Numbered from the stretch's first letter, positions 1-12,300 are shown. The stretch: 64,000 nt of DNA from Helianthus annuus (GCF_002127325.2 NC_035448.2:122346031-122410030); one strand, 5' to 3'. Numbers and translations: made by a program. Notes: a model not told the origin generated them from the letters alone.

Positions 1-590
1 GTATTTTGAATTTCTGAAAAATAGTTTTATTACTTGTATGATAAGTGGTTTATATTTATTAAAAAGAAAAAAAAAAAGAACTTTCTTCTTCGTGTTGCTC
101 GCACCATTTGATGAACCAGAACATGAATTTCATAAATGAGAATTTTGCATGAAAACATGCTCCAGCTCCATCACCTTTCATCTTCAACCTCATAATTTTC
201 AAATATATTACTTGATCTTTTGTTTTATCAATTATACACACATATACTAAAAAAATTGTTTGCCCGTCATACGTGCGCCTCCAACAAATTTATTCATCTC
301 CAATGCTAAATATGAACCAGGAAATGCCAGCTCACCAAATGCGTACCCTAGATGTGTACCATTGGGAATGGTCTAATACTAACTAAATTTAGAACTAAAT
401 AAGTAATCAACGCCATAGGCAGATACTTTGAAGATGCCATGACAAGAAGCATATGCCTTACCTTCAACATACTAGCATTAGATAGGAACACATTGCCTAA
501 TTCTGTCACAACTTTCTTACCATTTTACACAAAGTTTAATGGCTGAAACTAAGCCTTTCCTAACTATAGAACCATGACAACACCCTTCAG
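1..590. other. AT-rich sequence, no gene recognised
   Basis: No long open frame, splice-consistent gene or terminal repeat is evident. On the minus strand short open stretches exist, one at about 290-350 beginning GYAFGEL, but they are broken by stops and I recognise no family. They could be a decayed exon or chance. Confidence 0.4.
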
Positions 591-594
591 TAGG

Positions 595-990
595 GGTGTG
601 AATTTCTGACACGACCCAAAAACACGATACGAACCTAACACGAAATTCGCGGGTTTAGGTTTAGTCTAAACGCAGGGGCGCAACTTTCAAGGAGCCCGGG
701 AGGGGGGTGTGCCCCCCCCCCCCCCGAACTTTTCGTTCATTAGTGTTATGTATGTACGTTTCGTATAGAATTTTTTAGATATATACGTTTTCGACCCTTC
801 GCTTTTATAAAAAAAATACTTATATAGCCCAAATAAAATATTTATATAGTCCAAATAATTATATTTGGGCCCAAATATTGTATTTGTAAACATGTTTGGA
901 AGAACGTATTGTTTATAGCCCAATTGCCCAAATAACTATAGCTCAAATAGAAAGCCCACCTTATTAAAAAAACCCAAATTCGCTAAGTGG
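595..990. repeat. Fragments of hAT-like non-autonomous transposon ends with a C-tract
   Basis: Two motifs typical of plant hAT-like MITE ends sit side by side: a run of ACACGAACC-like subterminal units near 610-655, and a segment starting CAGGGGCGCAACTTT near 674 followed by a 15-base C-tract at about 711-725. No matching opposite terminus or TSD was found, so these are treated as truncated remnants. Family assignment rests on general appearance only. Confidence 0.35.
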
Positions 991-1189
991 GGATTACGGC
1001 AGGAGAAATGAGAACAGAAGGGGAAAAAATTCGCTGCTGCTGGTGCCTGGTGATGGTTGCGTTGCTTGTTCGACTTCAAGTCTGTAATATATGTGATTCT
1101 TCTTCAATCTTTAAAAGGTATGTGTTTTTATTCTTTAGGTTTAATTTAGGGTTGCAATATATGTGTTAGGTTGAAATTGGGGCTGAATT

Positions 1190-2225
1190 TTTACCCTAAA
1201 CTTGTTGAATCTCAGAAAGTATCTAACCCTAGTATTCTAACACTAAAGACAAACTGACAACCTCTTACCTCACAATTATCGAGATTGGTAGAGCACTTAA
1301 CCCTAATCAAATCCTGAAAATCACTCTTATGGTGTCTACGTACGCCAGTAACCATAAACTAATAAAAAACACACAGTAGTTGATCTAACGTGAACCTATC
1401 ATATGAAAGACATTCAACAAGGAACATATGGAGTAATTATCAATCAAAGAACAAGTTTAAGCACACATATACGAAAGATCATGAAAATCAAAGTTGTCTA
1501 CTTTATTATCAATCCATAATTAAAATCCATAAACCAAATAGAAAATAGTCAAACATAACGTGTATTCATCTTAACCTCGGCAGTGTATAATGTTTTAGCC
1601 TAACATGGTTCTAAAAACATAAACACTCATCTTCTCAAAACAAGGAAACATGATGAAAATCAAAAGCAATAATAGAAACACGAAACCGAAGGTGAAAACA
1701 CCCAATAATCTTGATCCACACGCTTAAAATCTTCAACTCTATGCTCCCAAAATCACTTCTTGATAAGCTTAATTCGTCCTAGGGTTGTAGAATTTCGACC
1801 CCAATTGTTATATCGGTAATGAGAGTTGTATTATGATTAAAAAATGAAAATCTTGTCCCCAAATGAATAATTCTGCGATCATAGGCACGTCGCATTGCGC
1901 GAGAGGTATTCCTCTTCCGTCTCGCGTCGCACGAGACCACTAAAGTCAAAACGGGTCAATACACTCCTCACGTCACGCGAGGGGGCTTCTCTTTCCCTGT
2001 CGCACGACGCGACCGGGCCTTTTCCTTCGATTTTCGTTCTCGTGACCTACCCGATCACGTACGATCCATCCGGAGGCTCGATTTTTATTAGAATTTACTC
2101 GTTTTCAGATCCTTTCTCATCCGGAACCCTGCAAAAGATAAACAACTCGATAATATACAAAACCAAACACAAAATGATGCAAACTGACTCGGAAATTATA
2201 CAAACTATACTGTAAGTCCAAGGAA
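1190..2225. other. Anonymous repeat-like DNA with a GC-rich dyad patch
   Basis: No gene is supported. Most is AT-rich, but 1885-2020 is a sharply GC-richer patch built from GTCGCACGAG / CTCGCGTCG-like units, resembling the GC-rich dyad clusters inside the LTRs later in the window. A 9-bp perfect inverted repeat, TGATGTATT-TTGC-AATACATCA, lies near 2230. It may be part of a decayed LTR, but no LTR boundary or TSD could be placed. Confidence 0.3.
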
Positions 2226-2259
2226 ATTGATGTATTTTGCAATACATCAATGTGTAACT

Positions 2260-2480
2260 TACTTAAAGATGAGGGTTAATAGTTTTTCATGTCAAAAGTT
2301 TGAGGGTTAATAGTGAATGTTGTCAAATGTTTGAGGGTTAATGAATGTTGTCAAAAGTTAAGGGTTAATATGTGAATGTTGTCAAAAGTTGAGGTTTAAA
2401 AGAGAAAGGTTATTAAAAGTTGAGGATTAATATGTGAATTTGTCAAAAGTTAAGGGTTAAAAGAGAAATACCAACCAACA
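2260..2480. repeat. Degenerate minisatellite
   Basis: About six imperfect units of the type GAGGGTTAATATGTGAATG-TTGTCAAAAGTT follow one another, with unit lengths varying between roughly 25 and 40 bases. A related arrangement (TTTTTGTCAAGTTAGAAAGT plus GAGGG) recurs in intron 3 of the KH gene near 12130-12330. Confidence 0.6.
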
Positions 2481-2527
2481 TTTCTCTTTTAAGATATAGA
2501 AAATATTTGCAATTATCAATTGCCCTT

Positions 2528-3180
2528 CTGTCACACCCCAACCGATGACGGAAACATCGGGATGAGACGAAAACGAGATTGCAAGAGACTTCATAACAGT
2601 ATGTGATAATATAAATTAAATTCCAATTTCATTTCAAGACTAAATGTCATACAAAGATTCCAAATAAAAGATAACAATTGTTTCAAAATGAACATAACAT
2701 CAAAATAGATAAATTAAGTCTAGGTGTGTATCTAAGTCCACCTAAATCTTGTTTCATCTTGTAACCTCATCTCATCAATCAACCGGCAACATGTATTAAA
2801 ATAGAGTTCAATGCAAAAGCAAAGGCGAGTATACAAGTTTTTGTTACATAGCATAATATAGCATAAAATAGTTTAAGTGCTCATATCCAACATGAATCAT
2901 ATTAAGCAAGTTTACTAGCATGCCGAAACGGTGTACTTATCTGTTCAAACCCAAGTTTCCAACGCGTTAAAATAGCCTATCCCAAATAGAATAACGGGAG
3001 GTTAACATGTTTAACTTAACAATACCCCAAGTATCGTGGGCGGTGCGATAATCCTATAGCGCTATAATTGTTAAGGTAGGCTAGCAAAGTTAATGAAGCA
3101 TATAATTGACACAAATAGTTTACATTAGCATACAAGTCTAAACAAGCATCATATAGTTTCATGTTAAGTGTGGTTGGATC
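2528..3180. mobile_element. Truncated Tekay-like LTR fragment
   Basis: It begins TGTCACACCCCAACCGATGA, the same 5' terminus as the LTRs at 19177 and 30835, and contains the AATCCTATAGCGCTA motif also present at 19632 in the solo LTR. The other LTR end (GGTGTTACA-type) is absent. The sequence passes directly into LINE-like coding sequence around 3180-3260, so this is a truncated relic. Confidence 0.6.
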
Positions 3181-3249
3181 GACCGGACTTCGAAGTGAAA
3201 GTCAAAAGTGCGATAGATTCTTTCTCGTTTATGGGCCGTTTATGGGCCA

Positions 3250-6060
3250 TCTTGATGTTCGGTTGATGAAAAAAGTTCAGGTGGCTCCGAGATCATATAC
3301 CGAAACTGGGAGAAGTTGTTCGTATTAAAGAAGGTGAAGTAGAAGAAATATGTCATACAAAGTTAGAAGAATTGGATCGTTTAATGAAGGATCATGAGAT
3401 CTCGAAAAAGGAATCCTGGATTAGACTAAAGTGTAAAAAAGATTTAAGAGAAATGGAGATGTTTAAGATCAAAGACCTTAGACAAAAGTCGAGAGGTAAA
3501 TGGGCTTTGGAGGGAGATGAAAACTCTAGGTTTTACCATGGCTTGATTAATAATTGGAAACTTAGCAACACCATTCAAGGGCTGAGTATTGATGATGAGT
3601 GGGTAACTAAGCCTAAGAAGATTAAAAAGCAAGTGTTCGATTTTTTTAAAGCTAAATTCAAGGAAGATGTCGAAGTCAGACCAGATTTGTCGTGTTTGCT
3701 GAACTATAAGTTGTCGGGTGCCGAAGCTGAAGCACTTGTGGGGGTTTTATCAGTGGGAGAGATCAAGAACATGGTGTTCGAGTGTGGGGATGATCGGGCT
3801 CCCGGACTGGACGGTTTTAATTTCAAGTTTCTCAAAAGATTTTGGGAGTTTTTTGAAGCTGATTGTGTTAATATTTTCTCGTGTTTTCATGAGACATGTG
3901 TAATTATTAGATGCTGCAACTCGTCCTTTATTACACTGGATTCGAAAGTCAATAGCCCGAGTAACCTAAGCGAATACCGATCGATTAATTTAGTGGGCAT
4001 AATCAATAAAGCGATATCAAAAGTTCTTGCCAACAGGCTGAAAAAAGTTCTTCATTTACTTATTTCAAATTCTCAAATGGCCTTTCTAAAAGACCGTCTC
4101 ATTCTGAATAGGCCTTTGATTCTTAACGAGGTGATTTCGTAGGTTAAGAGGAAGAATGACAAGGCGTTTATATTCAAGATTGAGTTTGATAAAGCGTACG
4201 ATAATGTCAATTAGAAATTTCTTATCTCAATAATAAATCAAATGAGCTTCCTGGATCGTTGGTGTGAGTGGATTTTTGGTATTCTCTCAAGGCTAGGTCG
4301 TCGGTGTTAGTTAACGGATCGCCTACCTTCGAATTCCTATGTTTTAAAGGTATGCATCAAGGTGACCCTATCTCGGCGTTTTTGTTTCTCATTGTGATGG
4401 GGGCTTTTTCTAGCATGGTTAAAAGGGTGTGTAATGTGGGTGTGTTTAATGAGATTTCTCTTCCGAATAATGGCTCTATTATTTCACACCTATTATATGC
4501 GGCTGATTGTGTATTGATGGGGGAATGGACCGGGTCGAATATTAAGAACATTGCAAGATTATTGATATGTTTTAACATTTGTTCGGGCCTGAAAATTAAT
4601 ATAGGGAAATCAAGTTTATATGGGATTGGTGTAAGTAATGGTGAGGTTCATAACATGTCCTTAAAGTCAAATTGTAAAGCGGACTCTTTTCCTTTTAATC
4701 ATTTGGGTATTTTCGTTGGTGCCAATATGAATAGAGTCACGAACTGGAATTTCATATTTTTTATTTCGAGGCTCGGTTATCTAGATGGAAATCTTCATGT
4801 TTATCTATTGGACGTCGGGTTACCCTTATAAAAACGGTTATGGAGAGCTTGCTGACATATTATTTTTCGATATTCAAAGCTCCAACCAAAGTCATATTGG
4901 ATTTGGTATCTATTATCTGGCGGTTTTATGGGGTGGCAAGGCGATGGTTAAAAAGATGCATTGGCTTTCTTGGGATATTGTCGCTTCTCCTATTAAATTT
5001 GGCGGTCTTGGTCTTTGTAAATTAAAGAATACTAATCTGGCTTTGCTCTCAAATGGGTCTAGAGGTATCGTAACGAACCTAATAATATGTGGAGAATGGT
5101 TTTAAATCGTTACATGAGCATAAGAGGTGTTGGTCTTCGCTCCTGGTTAACGGGTCTCAAAGTGGGGTTTGGAAAAAAAGTTGTAAAAGAGGTTGAAAAA
5201 ATCAATATTAATGGACTTGGTTTCAATTAGATTTTAAAGGGCAGAGTAGGGGACGATAAAAATATAAGGATGTAGATTGACCCTTGGTTATGCTCGTGTC
5301 CTCTCAAAATTCATTTCCCGAATCTGTTTAGGTTGGAACAAAGCGATGCTTGGTTGCAGACCAATGAAATGAGGAAGGAAGATAGGAACTTTATGGGGGT
5401 ATGGAATTGGTCGAGTAACCCAAGCTCTGCCAAAGAATTGCCGGAATGGTACAATTTGATTGGGCTTCTTAATAACGTGGCGTTGTCCGATTGCTGTGAT
5501 GGTTGAGAGTGGATGGGAGGTGATGACACTAAATTTTCAGTCAAGGCTGTGAAGAAATTTCTGTATAGTGGCTCTGATTTCAGCAGCAGGTACGCTGTGA
5601 AGCGGTCAAAATGGGTCCAAAAAAAATGCAACATTTTCATTTGGAGGGCGATTTTAGATCGTATTCCTACGTTGTCTCCTCTTCATGATCGGAATTGTTT
5701 TGATGGAGATGTGACCTGTTGTTTGTGTGATAACGACACTAAAACGACGGAGCACCTTCTCTACTCGTGTTGGGTAGCGTTGACTGTGTGAAACTACACC
5801 AGTACTTGGTGTAAGGTGAGTCCGTTTATTCTGTTTTCTGCAAAGGATTTAGTGGAGGCCGCTAATTTTTGCAACCTGGATAGAGAGCCCGAAAGAAGAT
5901 TCTCGAGGATTTAAGTTAACCCTGAAGAGATTATGTTCTTGACAAGCTGGTGCATATGGTTAACCAGAAACAATAAAAGATTCTCGAGGATTTAAGTTAA
6001 CCCCGAAGAGATTCTTTGAAACATTAAGTCCGTCGGGTTTTTATGGTGTAGGAATCGATC
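3250..6060 (+). pseudogene. Dead L1-type LINE: reverse transcriptase plus zf-RVT region
   Basis: Fragments in consecutive order belong to the ORF2 protein of a plant L1-type non-LTR retrotransposon. 3372-4142 carries the segment before the RT and its start, with GDENSRFYHGLINN and RAPGLDGFNFKFLKRFW. 4142-4265 continues with FKIEFDKAYDNVN followed by a TAG where a tryptophan is expected. 4268-4831 has GMHQGDPIS and the catalytic box. 4785-5105 resembles the thumb region, and 5513-5791 matches the zinc-binding reverse-transcriptase module (zf-RVT; KKCNIFIWRAILDRIPT, then CCLC and H residues). In an active LINE this protein nicks DNA and copies its own RNA at the nick. Here the catalytic YADD has become YAAD (LLYAADCVLMGE), and there are several frameshifts and stops. 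The endonuclease part is missing, so the copy is 5'-truncated. No poly(A) tail was identified. Confidence 0.85.
5893..6020 (+). repeat. Direct duplication in the LINE 3' end
   Basis: A segment of about 38 bases, AAGATTCTCGAGGATTTAAG plus TTAACCC(T/C)GAAGAGATT, occurs at about 5897 and again at about 5979. The copies are 82-83 bases apart and nearly identical. This is a local tandem duplication after or during insertion. Confidence 0.7.
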
Positions 6061-6977
6061 CAAAAATAGGTCACCCTTGGATTAGGGATTGACATTTGTG
6101 AATAAAATTTACCTTTTAAAAAAGGGTAAATTACACTTTTCGTTCATGTTTGTATCGGATTGCAATGGATACCCTTTAACTTCAATAATTACAGTCACAG
6201 TCCTTTATTTGTAAAAACTATTACACTGTACGCCCTTTTAACACTAACGCAGTTAAAGTTATCAGTTAAGTCAAGTCTGATCATATGAAAGACACATGAG
6301 GGTATTTCAATCATTTACCCTACCCTTTTATTAAAAGTATATTTATAAATAAAAAAACACTTACACTGTGTTCCAGAGTTCACTAATGGAAGGAAAGAAA
6401 AAGAAACAAAAGGAAAGTAAAAATATTTTGTGTTCCAGAGTTTCATTTAAGGAAGGAAAAGAAAGGAAAATAAAACATGTCGTGTTCCCGAGTTTCATTT
6501 AAGGAAGGAAAAGAAAGGATATGAAAGAAAAATTAGGCTAAATTCTTTAGTTTTGCTTTCCTTCCGATTTGGGAGGAAATGGTGGGAAAGACATCTTTTT
6601 TTTTCCTTTCTCATCCTTTCCTTTCTCACTTTTACTTTCTTTTCTTATCCCTCATTAAGTTAACTCAGGAACATAATATTCCGATCTAGAAAATAACGTC
6701 CACTTTCCCGTTCACTTTTCCAATTTCTTAATTCCACAAACCCTAAAGTTGCAATCAATCTGTACTTTCTTTTAGTTACTATAATCATTAATTTATAGTT
6801 TCTTTTCCAATCTGTATTCCGATCGAGTTATAACCCTCCACCAGATCTTTTTGTTACTTGAATCATCAATTTCTACTTTCTTTTTTCATTCATTCAATTT
6901 GTTGTATATGGTCAATTATTGTTCTTGAAAGTTGAAACCCTAATTGAACTCGTATTTAATGGTTTTTTTGATTCTGC

Positions 6978-6980
<3 letters not shown>

Positions 6981-7013
<33 letters not shown>
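6981..7013 (-). repeat. 33-base T run: poly(A) tail of a minus-strand retroposed copy
   Basis: An uninterrupted run of 33 T on the plus strand lies 44 bases beyond the stop codon of the minus-strand coding remnant ending at 7058. That is where a poly(A) tail would lie for an RNA read from the minus strand, supporting insertion by reverse transcription of a polyadenylated RNA. Confidence 0.8.
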
Positions 7014-7015
<2 letters not shown>

Positions 7016-7057
7016 AGAGAAACATGATTCACTATCATTGCACATGAAAAAGGGCAA

Positions 7058-8486
7058 TTACAAAGCAATGGCAGGTAGTCGGGCAACAAGTTGCGCCGCT
7101 ACCCCTTTTTGAATAGAAAAACCAATTCTACTAAATACAAAGTTTGAGACCTTTAGCGACGAAGAATTACTATTAACGACTTTTTGAACCCGATTCAAAA
7201 GTCGCACAGCGTCAGGAGCGAGACCACCAAAGGCATCAAACGCAAACGAGACAAACACATGTTGATTCTCCAGGCAGGCTTTCTCATGTTTTGCCACTTT
7301 GCTCGCTTGCCCTACGACAAAGCCCTTGTCCTTGAGCCCGACAAGGGGGGAGACTCCAGTTAGGTCTACACAAGCGTGTTTTTCCCCTTCCCATCCAAAC
7401 ACAAGGATGTCCGCCGGGCGTAAAGTGGACCTCTCCTCTAAGGGGTCAGTCAGGAAATTTACTGGAGCCTCCTTTTTGGCAGAGACCCCGGCCCGCTTAA
7501 GAACATCACATAACACATCTCTCACCCAATCATGCCGATATTTAAACCCTGGTAGCTCTTTACAGTGGATCGCGTGCTCGCCGAAAGAATTCAAACGCGC
7601 TTTGCGGCATACCGGACATGGCTCGTCAACTGGGAACAAAGGAATCATCAGTCGGTATCTAAGGATAGCACGGTATTCCACAGCCGACATGTGTTGCCCC
7701 AAGCCTTCAATAGGTGCGACAGACAGAAAATCTTGAGCATGTGGGGCACGTAGACATTCAAACACAGCTCTTTGCCGAGGGGATAAAACAAACTTCTCTT
7801 CAAACCTCTTGACAATTTCGCCATATAAGGCATTCGCCAGAATTTTCTGGGATTTAGGAGGGGCGGTGTCTTTAATGTAGAAACCGCCAATATCAAGGTC
7901 GGGAAGAGAACTGTGCAAAAGGTCCAACGCACTCCTGTAATCGGAGTCTAAAACATCCCCACCACATTCTCGGAGTATGTGGTCTTGTAAACCCAAGATT
8001 GGGCCCTTGAAGCCACGAAAGCATATGAAGAGGCATCCTCGGCCGTACAAATCCCTAAGCCTCCGAACCGGGTCGGGAGAGAAGCCAACCTCCACTAGAG
8101 ATCTCCAAAAAAGGCACCCCCACAAACAACAATATCCTCTAATGCTCCCCGGAGGCCTTCATCAAAAACAGTGACAGTTCCCCCGACCAAAGAAGGTTGA
8201 CACGTTCGAAGACCAAACAGTAATTTAGCAACACCCATACAAGAACGAAGCAAGGGGAGCTCGCTCTGAGGGTCCCGTAGGCGTTTAAGGCACCTCATCA
8301 GCTCGACTGCACAATTCGCTCTTTTAAGAGCCATACTACTAATAAACTCTTCATCACGACTAACGGCACCCCTAGGAGTTTCACACCCAACACCGGCCTC
8401 CCAATCCCCCGAGGGAATAAGCCCTCCTAAATAAGCCCTTCTGCTAATCGAAAGTGAAATTGCTTCAATTTTGTTTTGCATTAATC
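7058..8486 (-). pseudogene. C-terminal fragment of a non-LTR retrotransposon protein with a restriction-like endonuclease domain
   Basis: Read from the minus strand, the fragment enters in the end of a reverse transcriptase (LPTRFGGLGI at about 8060, a conserved LINE thumb-region motif). It continues through RAPHAQDFL and YRLMIPLFPVD to a zinc finger CPVCRKARLNSFGEHAIHC (C-x2-C-x10-H-x3-C), then KYRHDWVRDVL, then RPADILVFGWEGEK and ACVDLTGVSP with a downstream KVAKHEKA. A zinc finger followed by R-H, (P)xD, D and K residues is the layout of the restriction-like endonuclease of R2/NeSL-type elements, which nicks target DNA. The assignment is by motif only. Two lesions are visible: a TAG at 8095-8097 where CAG is expected, and a one-base deletion near 7985-7995. 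The copy is 5'-truncated and has a 33-base poly(A) tail. A possible imperfect TSD (GATTCTGCTAC beside the tail, GATTCAGCAC at 8487) marks the 5' end. I recall similar hypothetical proteins in other plants but cannot verify this. Confidence 0.65.
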
Positions 8487-9269
8487 GATTCAGCACCAAA
8501 AATGGGAAAAAGTTGTAATACACATGCATAAGCCTTTTCCATCTTCTTCAACAATTTCGATGGGTTTTCTTTCATTATTTAGGGATTGCTTGATTCGTGG
8601 CCACCCACCAGAAGAATCGTTAATCACCACCATATATGTTTGCTACCTGTTCAAGAACCTCCGGCCACCACCATAGCTGAACATTTGCCACTCTCTCACT
8701 GTCTTTTGAAACCTTAACGTCTCTCTTGTTTTCAAATTTTAACAAATTGACGACATGGATTTAAATGGTGGTGGTGATGGGCTGATGGCATCACAGATCT
8801 GTGGATAAGAAAGGCAGGGGTGAGGGTTATTGTAGAGTTGAATCGAATGTCGGTGGTGGTGGTGTGGGTTTGCATTTAGTCATCAGAGAAGGAGAAGAAG
8901 AGATGAATGGATGATACTGTTGGCAGTGCTAGTGTTAGGCTGCCGGAAACTTACCTACCGGAGAAGATGGTCGTGGATGGTGGTTCTTCATAGATCTGGT
9001 GGATAGAAAGAGTTTGGGTGGTTTTCTTTTTGTTTTTAGGTAAGTAAAAAGACTATACCCTTATAAGAATAGACTTAATAGAAAATTTTAACCATGTTAA
9101 TACTACGTATAGTGTAATGATTTTTACAAATAAAAAATTGTGAATATTATTAAAGTTAAAGGATATCCATTACAATTCGATACAAATATAGAGGCCGAAA
9201 ATGTAATTTACCAAAAAAAAACCTAATATATTTCAACACAATCCACTTGCATCTACTTCCATTTTTAGC

Positions 9270-9279
9270 TATAAAATAG
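9270..9279 (+). promoter_or_regulatory. Probable TATA box of the KH-domain gene
   Basis: TATAAAATAG lies 95 bases upstream of the first ATG, leaving room for a short leader starting near 9300. It is only 58 bases from the right end of the TIR element (9212), so all promoter sequence beyond the core lies inside the transposon. Confidence 0.6.
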
Positions 9280-9364
9280 AATCTTCCATGAAATTCAACA
9301 CAGCTGACTATTCATCTTCATGTAGTCCACACCGTTGAACCACGAATCTCCAATCGCATCCAGA

Positions 9365-12300
9365 ATGTTCGAATCCACCACCTCCTCCGCCGCCCTCAAC
9401 GGCGGCCTCAACCGCATCAAACACCGGCAACCACCGCCTCTCACCACATGCTTCCGTATCCTCTGCCACGCCTCCCGCATCGGCGGAGTAATCGGAAAAT
9501 CCGGCTCCATCATCAAACAATTCGAGCACGAAACCTCCGCCAAAATCCGCATCGACGTCCCAAACCCTAGCTCCGACGACCGTGTCATCACCGTTATCGG
9601 TAACACCTCGGTTAACAGAACGATGTCGTTTAGCAATAATAATAGTTATAATAGTAAAGATAACAATAATAGTAGTAGAGATATTGATTGTGGTGAGAGT
9701 AGTGAAGTTGTGGTTTCAGCTGCACAGGAGGCTTTGGTTAGGGTTTTTGAGAGGATTTTGGTGGTGGCTGCTGAGGTGAATGGGGGTGGGTTGGAATGTG
9801 GAGGGGTGGTTTCGTGTCGGTTGTTAACGGATAAGAGTGGTATCGGTTCGGTGATAGGGAAAAAGGGGAAGGTAATTGAGAAGATTAGGAAGGAGACTGG
9901 GTGTAAGGTTAGGGTTTTGGGACAAGATAAGTTGCCAGCTTGTGCATTGCCTGGTGATGAAATGGTGGAGGTTAGAGTTTTTGTTTTGATTGCAGTTAAG
10001 GTGTTTGTGTTTATGTCTCTCTGGGTTGCAGTTTTAGAACAATAGTTGTTGTGAAGATATAAAAGGAAATATTATAGTTTGCAGAAAGTACTTTTTTGGG
10101 CATTTTGAGAACATTTATTGCCAAAAAAAAAGAGCTTCTTAATGTGCTCTTTTGTTCATAATTGCTAATTTTTGCTAAACATGTCTCTTTTATGTAAGAA
10201 ACATAGCTTGTTGGTAACAAAAGTCAAGAAAACTTTTTTGGGAAATTAATCACTAGATGCAAAGTTTTCTTGTTATTTAGAAACTGTATGGTATCTTGAC
10301 AATATCTGGTTTTGGAAGATTATATGATATGATTGTTCTAGTTGTTTGTTATCTCGGTTGAATGCCATCAATCATCAAAATATGATGTAATTTTTAATGC
10401 TAATAATATGAACACAAGGTGACATTTTGGGTACTTGAACATCTTTTTTACTTGATTTTACCCAAACCTTGTCTTTTAGATTACTTACTAGGCGTTCATG
10501 TGAGACCGGGACATTTCTTTAGGCAAGACAGAGGCACGCGACTCTGGTCAAGCAACGCTCAAATGGGGTTAAACAACACATACTTGGCTATAACTAGAGC
10601 TTCACTCTTTTTCCTTATCCCTCAACAAATCTTGACTGTTATCGCTAGACATTATTTTCAACTGATTTGTAAGAATTGGTTACACATCTTTTGTTCTTTT
10701 TTTTCTTCTAACTGCTAATTCTATTAAGTCTGTTATTATATATATGTAGTATTCTTAGTATTTATTTTTCCTTTATTGTGATTTTGTATCAGGCATGCAC
10801 TTTTTGCGCCTTATGCTTAGATTGCAGGCGAACCCTTTGCATCTTGAATGCGCCTTTCAACTTTAACTTCTATGATTGTATCTTTCTTGTTGCAGTTTAT
10901 AGTTTCTTCAATCTCGATAATTCCCTGAAGATATAACTCATATGTTTTATTGCAGATCGAGGGTGATATTTTGGCACTTAAAAAAGCACTTGTTGCCGTC
11001 ACCCGTTGCCTTCAAGATCGCCAATATGCTCCCAACGCAAAGAAAGTTTTAGGTGGACCCCATCATGCAATTCTCCATGAGACCATAACTAACGAGCACA
11101 TGGATATCCCATCCGTACCTTCAGATAGGAACACCAATCCTTCCATCGATATCCGTGCTTCTCAACATGAAATAGTTTTCAGGATGCTATGTTCCAATGA
11201 TCGTGTAGGCAGTATAATAGGCAAATTCGGAACAGTTATTCAAGCTCTTCAAAAAGAATCAGGTGCTAGTATAAGCTTCAAAGGTCCGGTTTCCGATTGT
11301 GATGAACAGTTGATCACTATCTCTGCTATGGAGGTTTGCTATTAGTCATTCATTCATAAATATCATTTCTTATGTTATATATTATTCTTTAATTAATATG
11401 TTCCTTTTGTTTATGTAGACCCTAGAGTCACGGAACTCGCCTGCACAAAATGGTGTCATGCTCGTTTTCAATAGGTTAGAGGCGGGCCGTCCATCATCAA
11501 CTGGCATGATAACTTCTGCTAGACTTTTGATTTCACCAAACCAAATGGGTTGTTTGTTGGGTAAACGTGGGTCCATAATTGCAGATATGAGAAAAGTAAC
11601 CGGTGCATTTATAAAGATAGTTGGTGACGATCAAGTCCCAAAGTGTGCTCTTGAGAACGATCAAGTAGTGCTGGTGAGCTCTTCATGCCTTCATATCTGC
11701 TTCCTTTTTAAGTTTTTGGATCAAAATAAGTAATTTCATAGTGTGTGTTGGAACAGGGTCGGTTGGGCCAATCTGCAAAGACTTTTTATCCATTTTGTTG
11801 ATCCCTGTAGGCTGTAATTTAATCCATTTTACCTGTTAGATAAAACTAGTTTTTTTACCCGCCGCTCGTTGCCTGGACGCTGTACGCAACATGATAGCGT
11901 ATAGATTACAATCGACCAGACTCGTTTCCGAACTAAATTTACGTCGAAACCTACTCTAACTCAAATTTATACCGTTGAACTAAGATGTATTAAATTTGAC
12001 CCGATTTGTTTCCAAACAAAAATTACATCAAAACGTAGTCCAACTCAAAACGTACATACAAAGTAAATATTTTATAGTTGACCCGACTCGTTTTCAAACA
12101 AAAAATACGTTAAAGCATAACCGAAGTCGAATTTATGTCAGATTTGAGGGTTAAAGAAAAGTTAGAAAGTATGAGGGCCTTTTTTGTCAAGTTAGAAAGT
12201 AGGGAGGCCATTTTTGTCAAGTCAGAAAGTTATTTTTGTCAATTTAGAGGGTTGATGGGTGAATTATGTCAACTCACAAAACTTGATGGGTGAATAATGA

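Larger units (their letters stand above)
6124..9212. mobile_element. Element with about 150-bp terminal inverted repeats (TIR transposon or foldback)
   Basis: The left end (GGGTAAATTACACTTTTCG, 6124 on) is mirrored by the right end, whose reverse complement reads GGTAAATTACATTTTCGG (ending 9212). The match continues imperfectly for about 150 bases: TTTGTATCG, AATGGATA, CCTTTAACTT, TTATTTGTAAAAA and ATTACACT occur in the same order in both arms. The flanks are A-rich, so no TSD can be assigned. No transposase frame was found, so it is non-autonomous. Mutator-like is possible from length and terminal sequence, but the superfamily is not established. The interior holds purine-rich low-complexity sequence (6380-6560), GT-rich sequence with GGTGGTGG motifs (8760-9000), and a retroposed insertion at 6981-8486. 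Confidence 0.75.

Noticed and set aside
7299..7736. 145-codon plus-strand frame
   Set aside because: Antisense shadow of the minus-strand endonuclease-type remnant, whose recognisable motifs fix the coding strand.
7977..8125. First 49 codons of the long minus-strand frame ending at 7058
   Set aside because: The family-like reading (RFGGLG, SSYAFVASRAQSW) is in a different frame here. The open frame upstream of the frameshift near 7990 is accidental.
9335..9364. Ten extra N-terminal codons starting at TTG for the KH protein
   Set aside because: Plant nuclear genes rarely start at TTG, and an in-frame ATG lies at 9365 just downstream.
9295..9636. Minus-strand frames opposite exon 1 of the KH gene
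   Set aside because: They mirror the KH-coding strand; the plus-strand frame has two KH motifs and continues through spliced exons.
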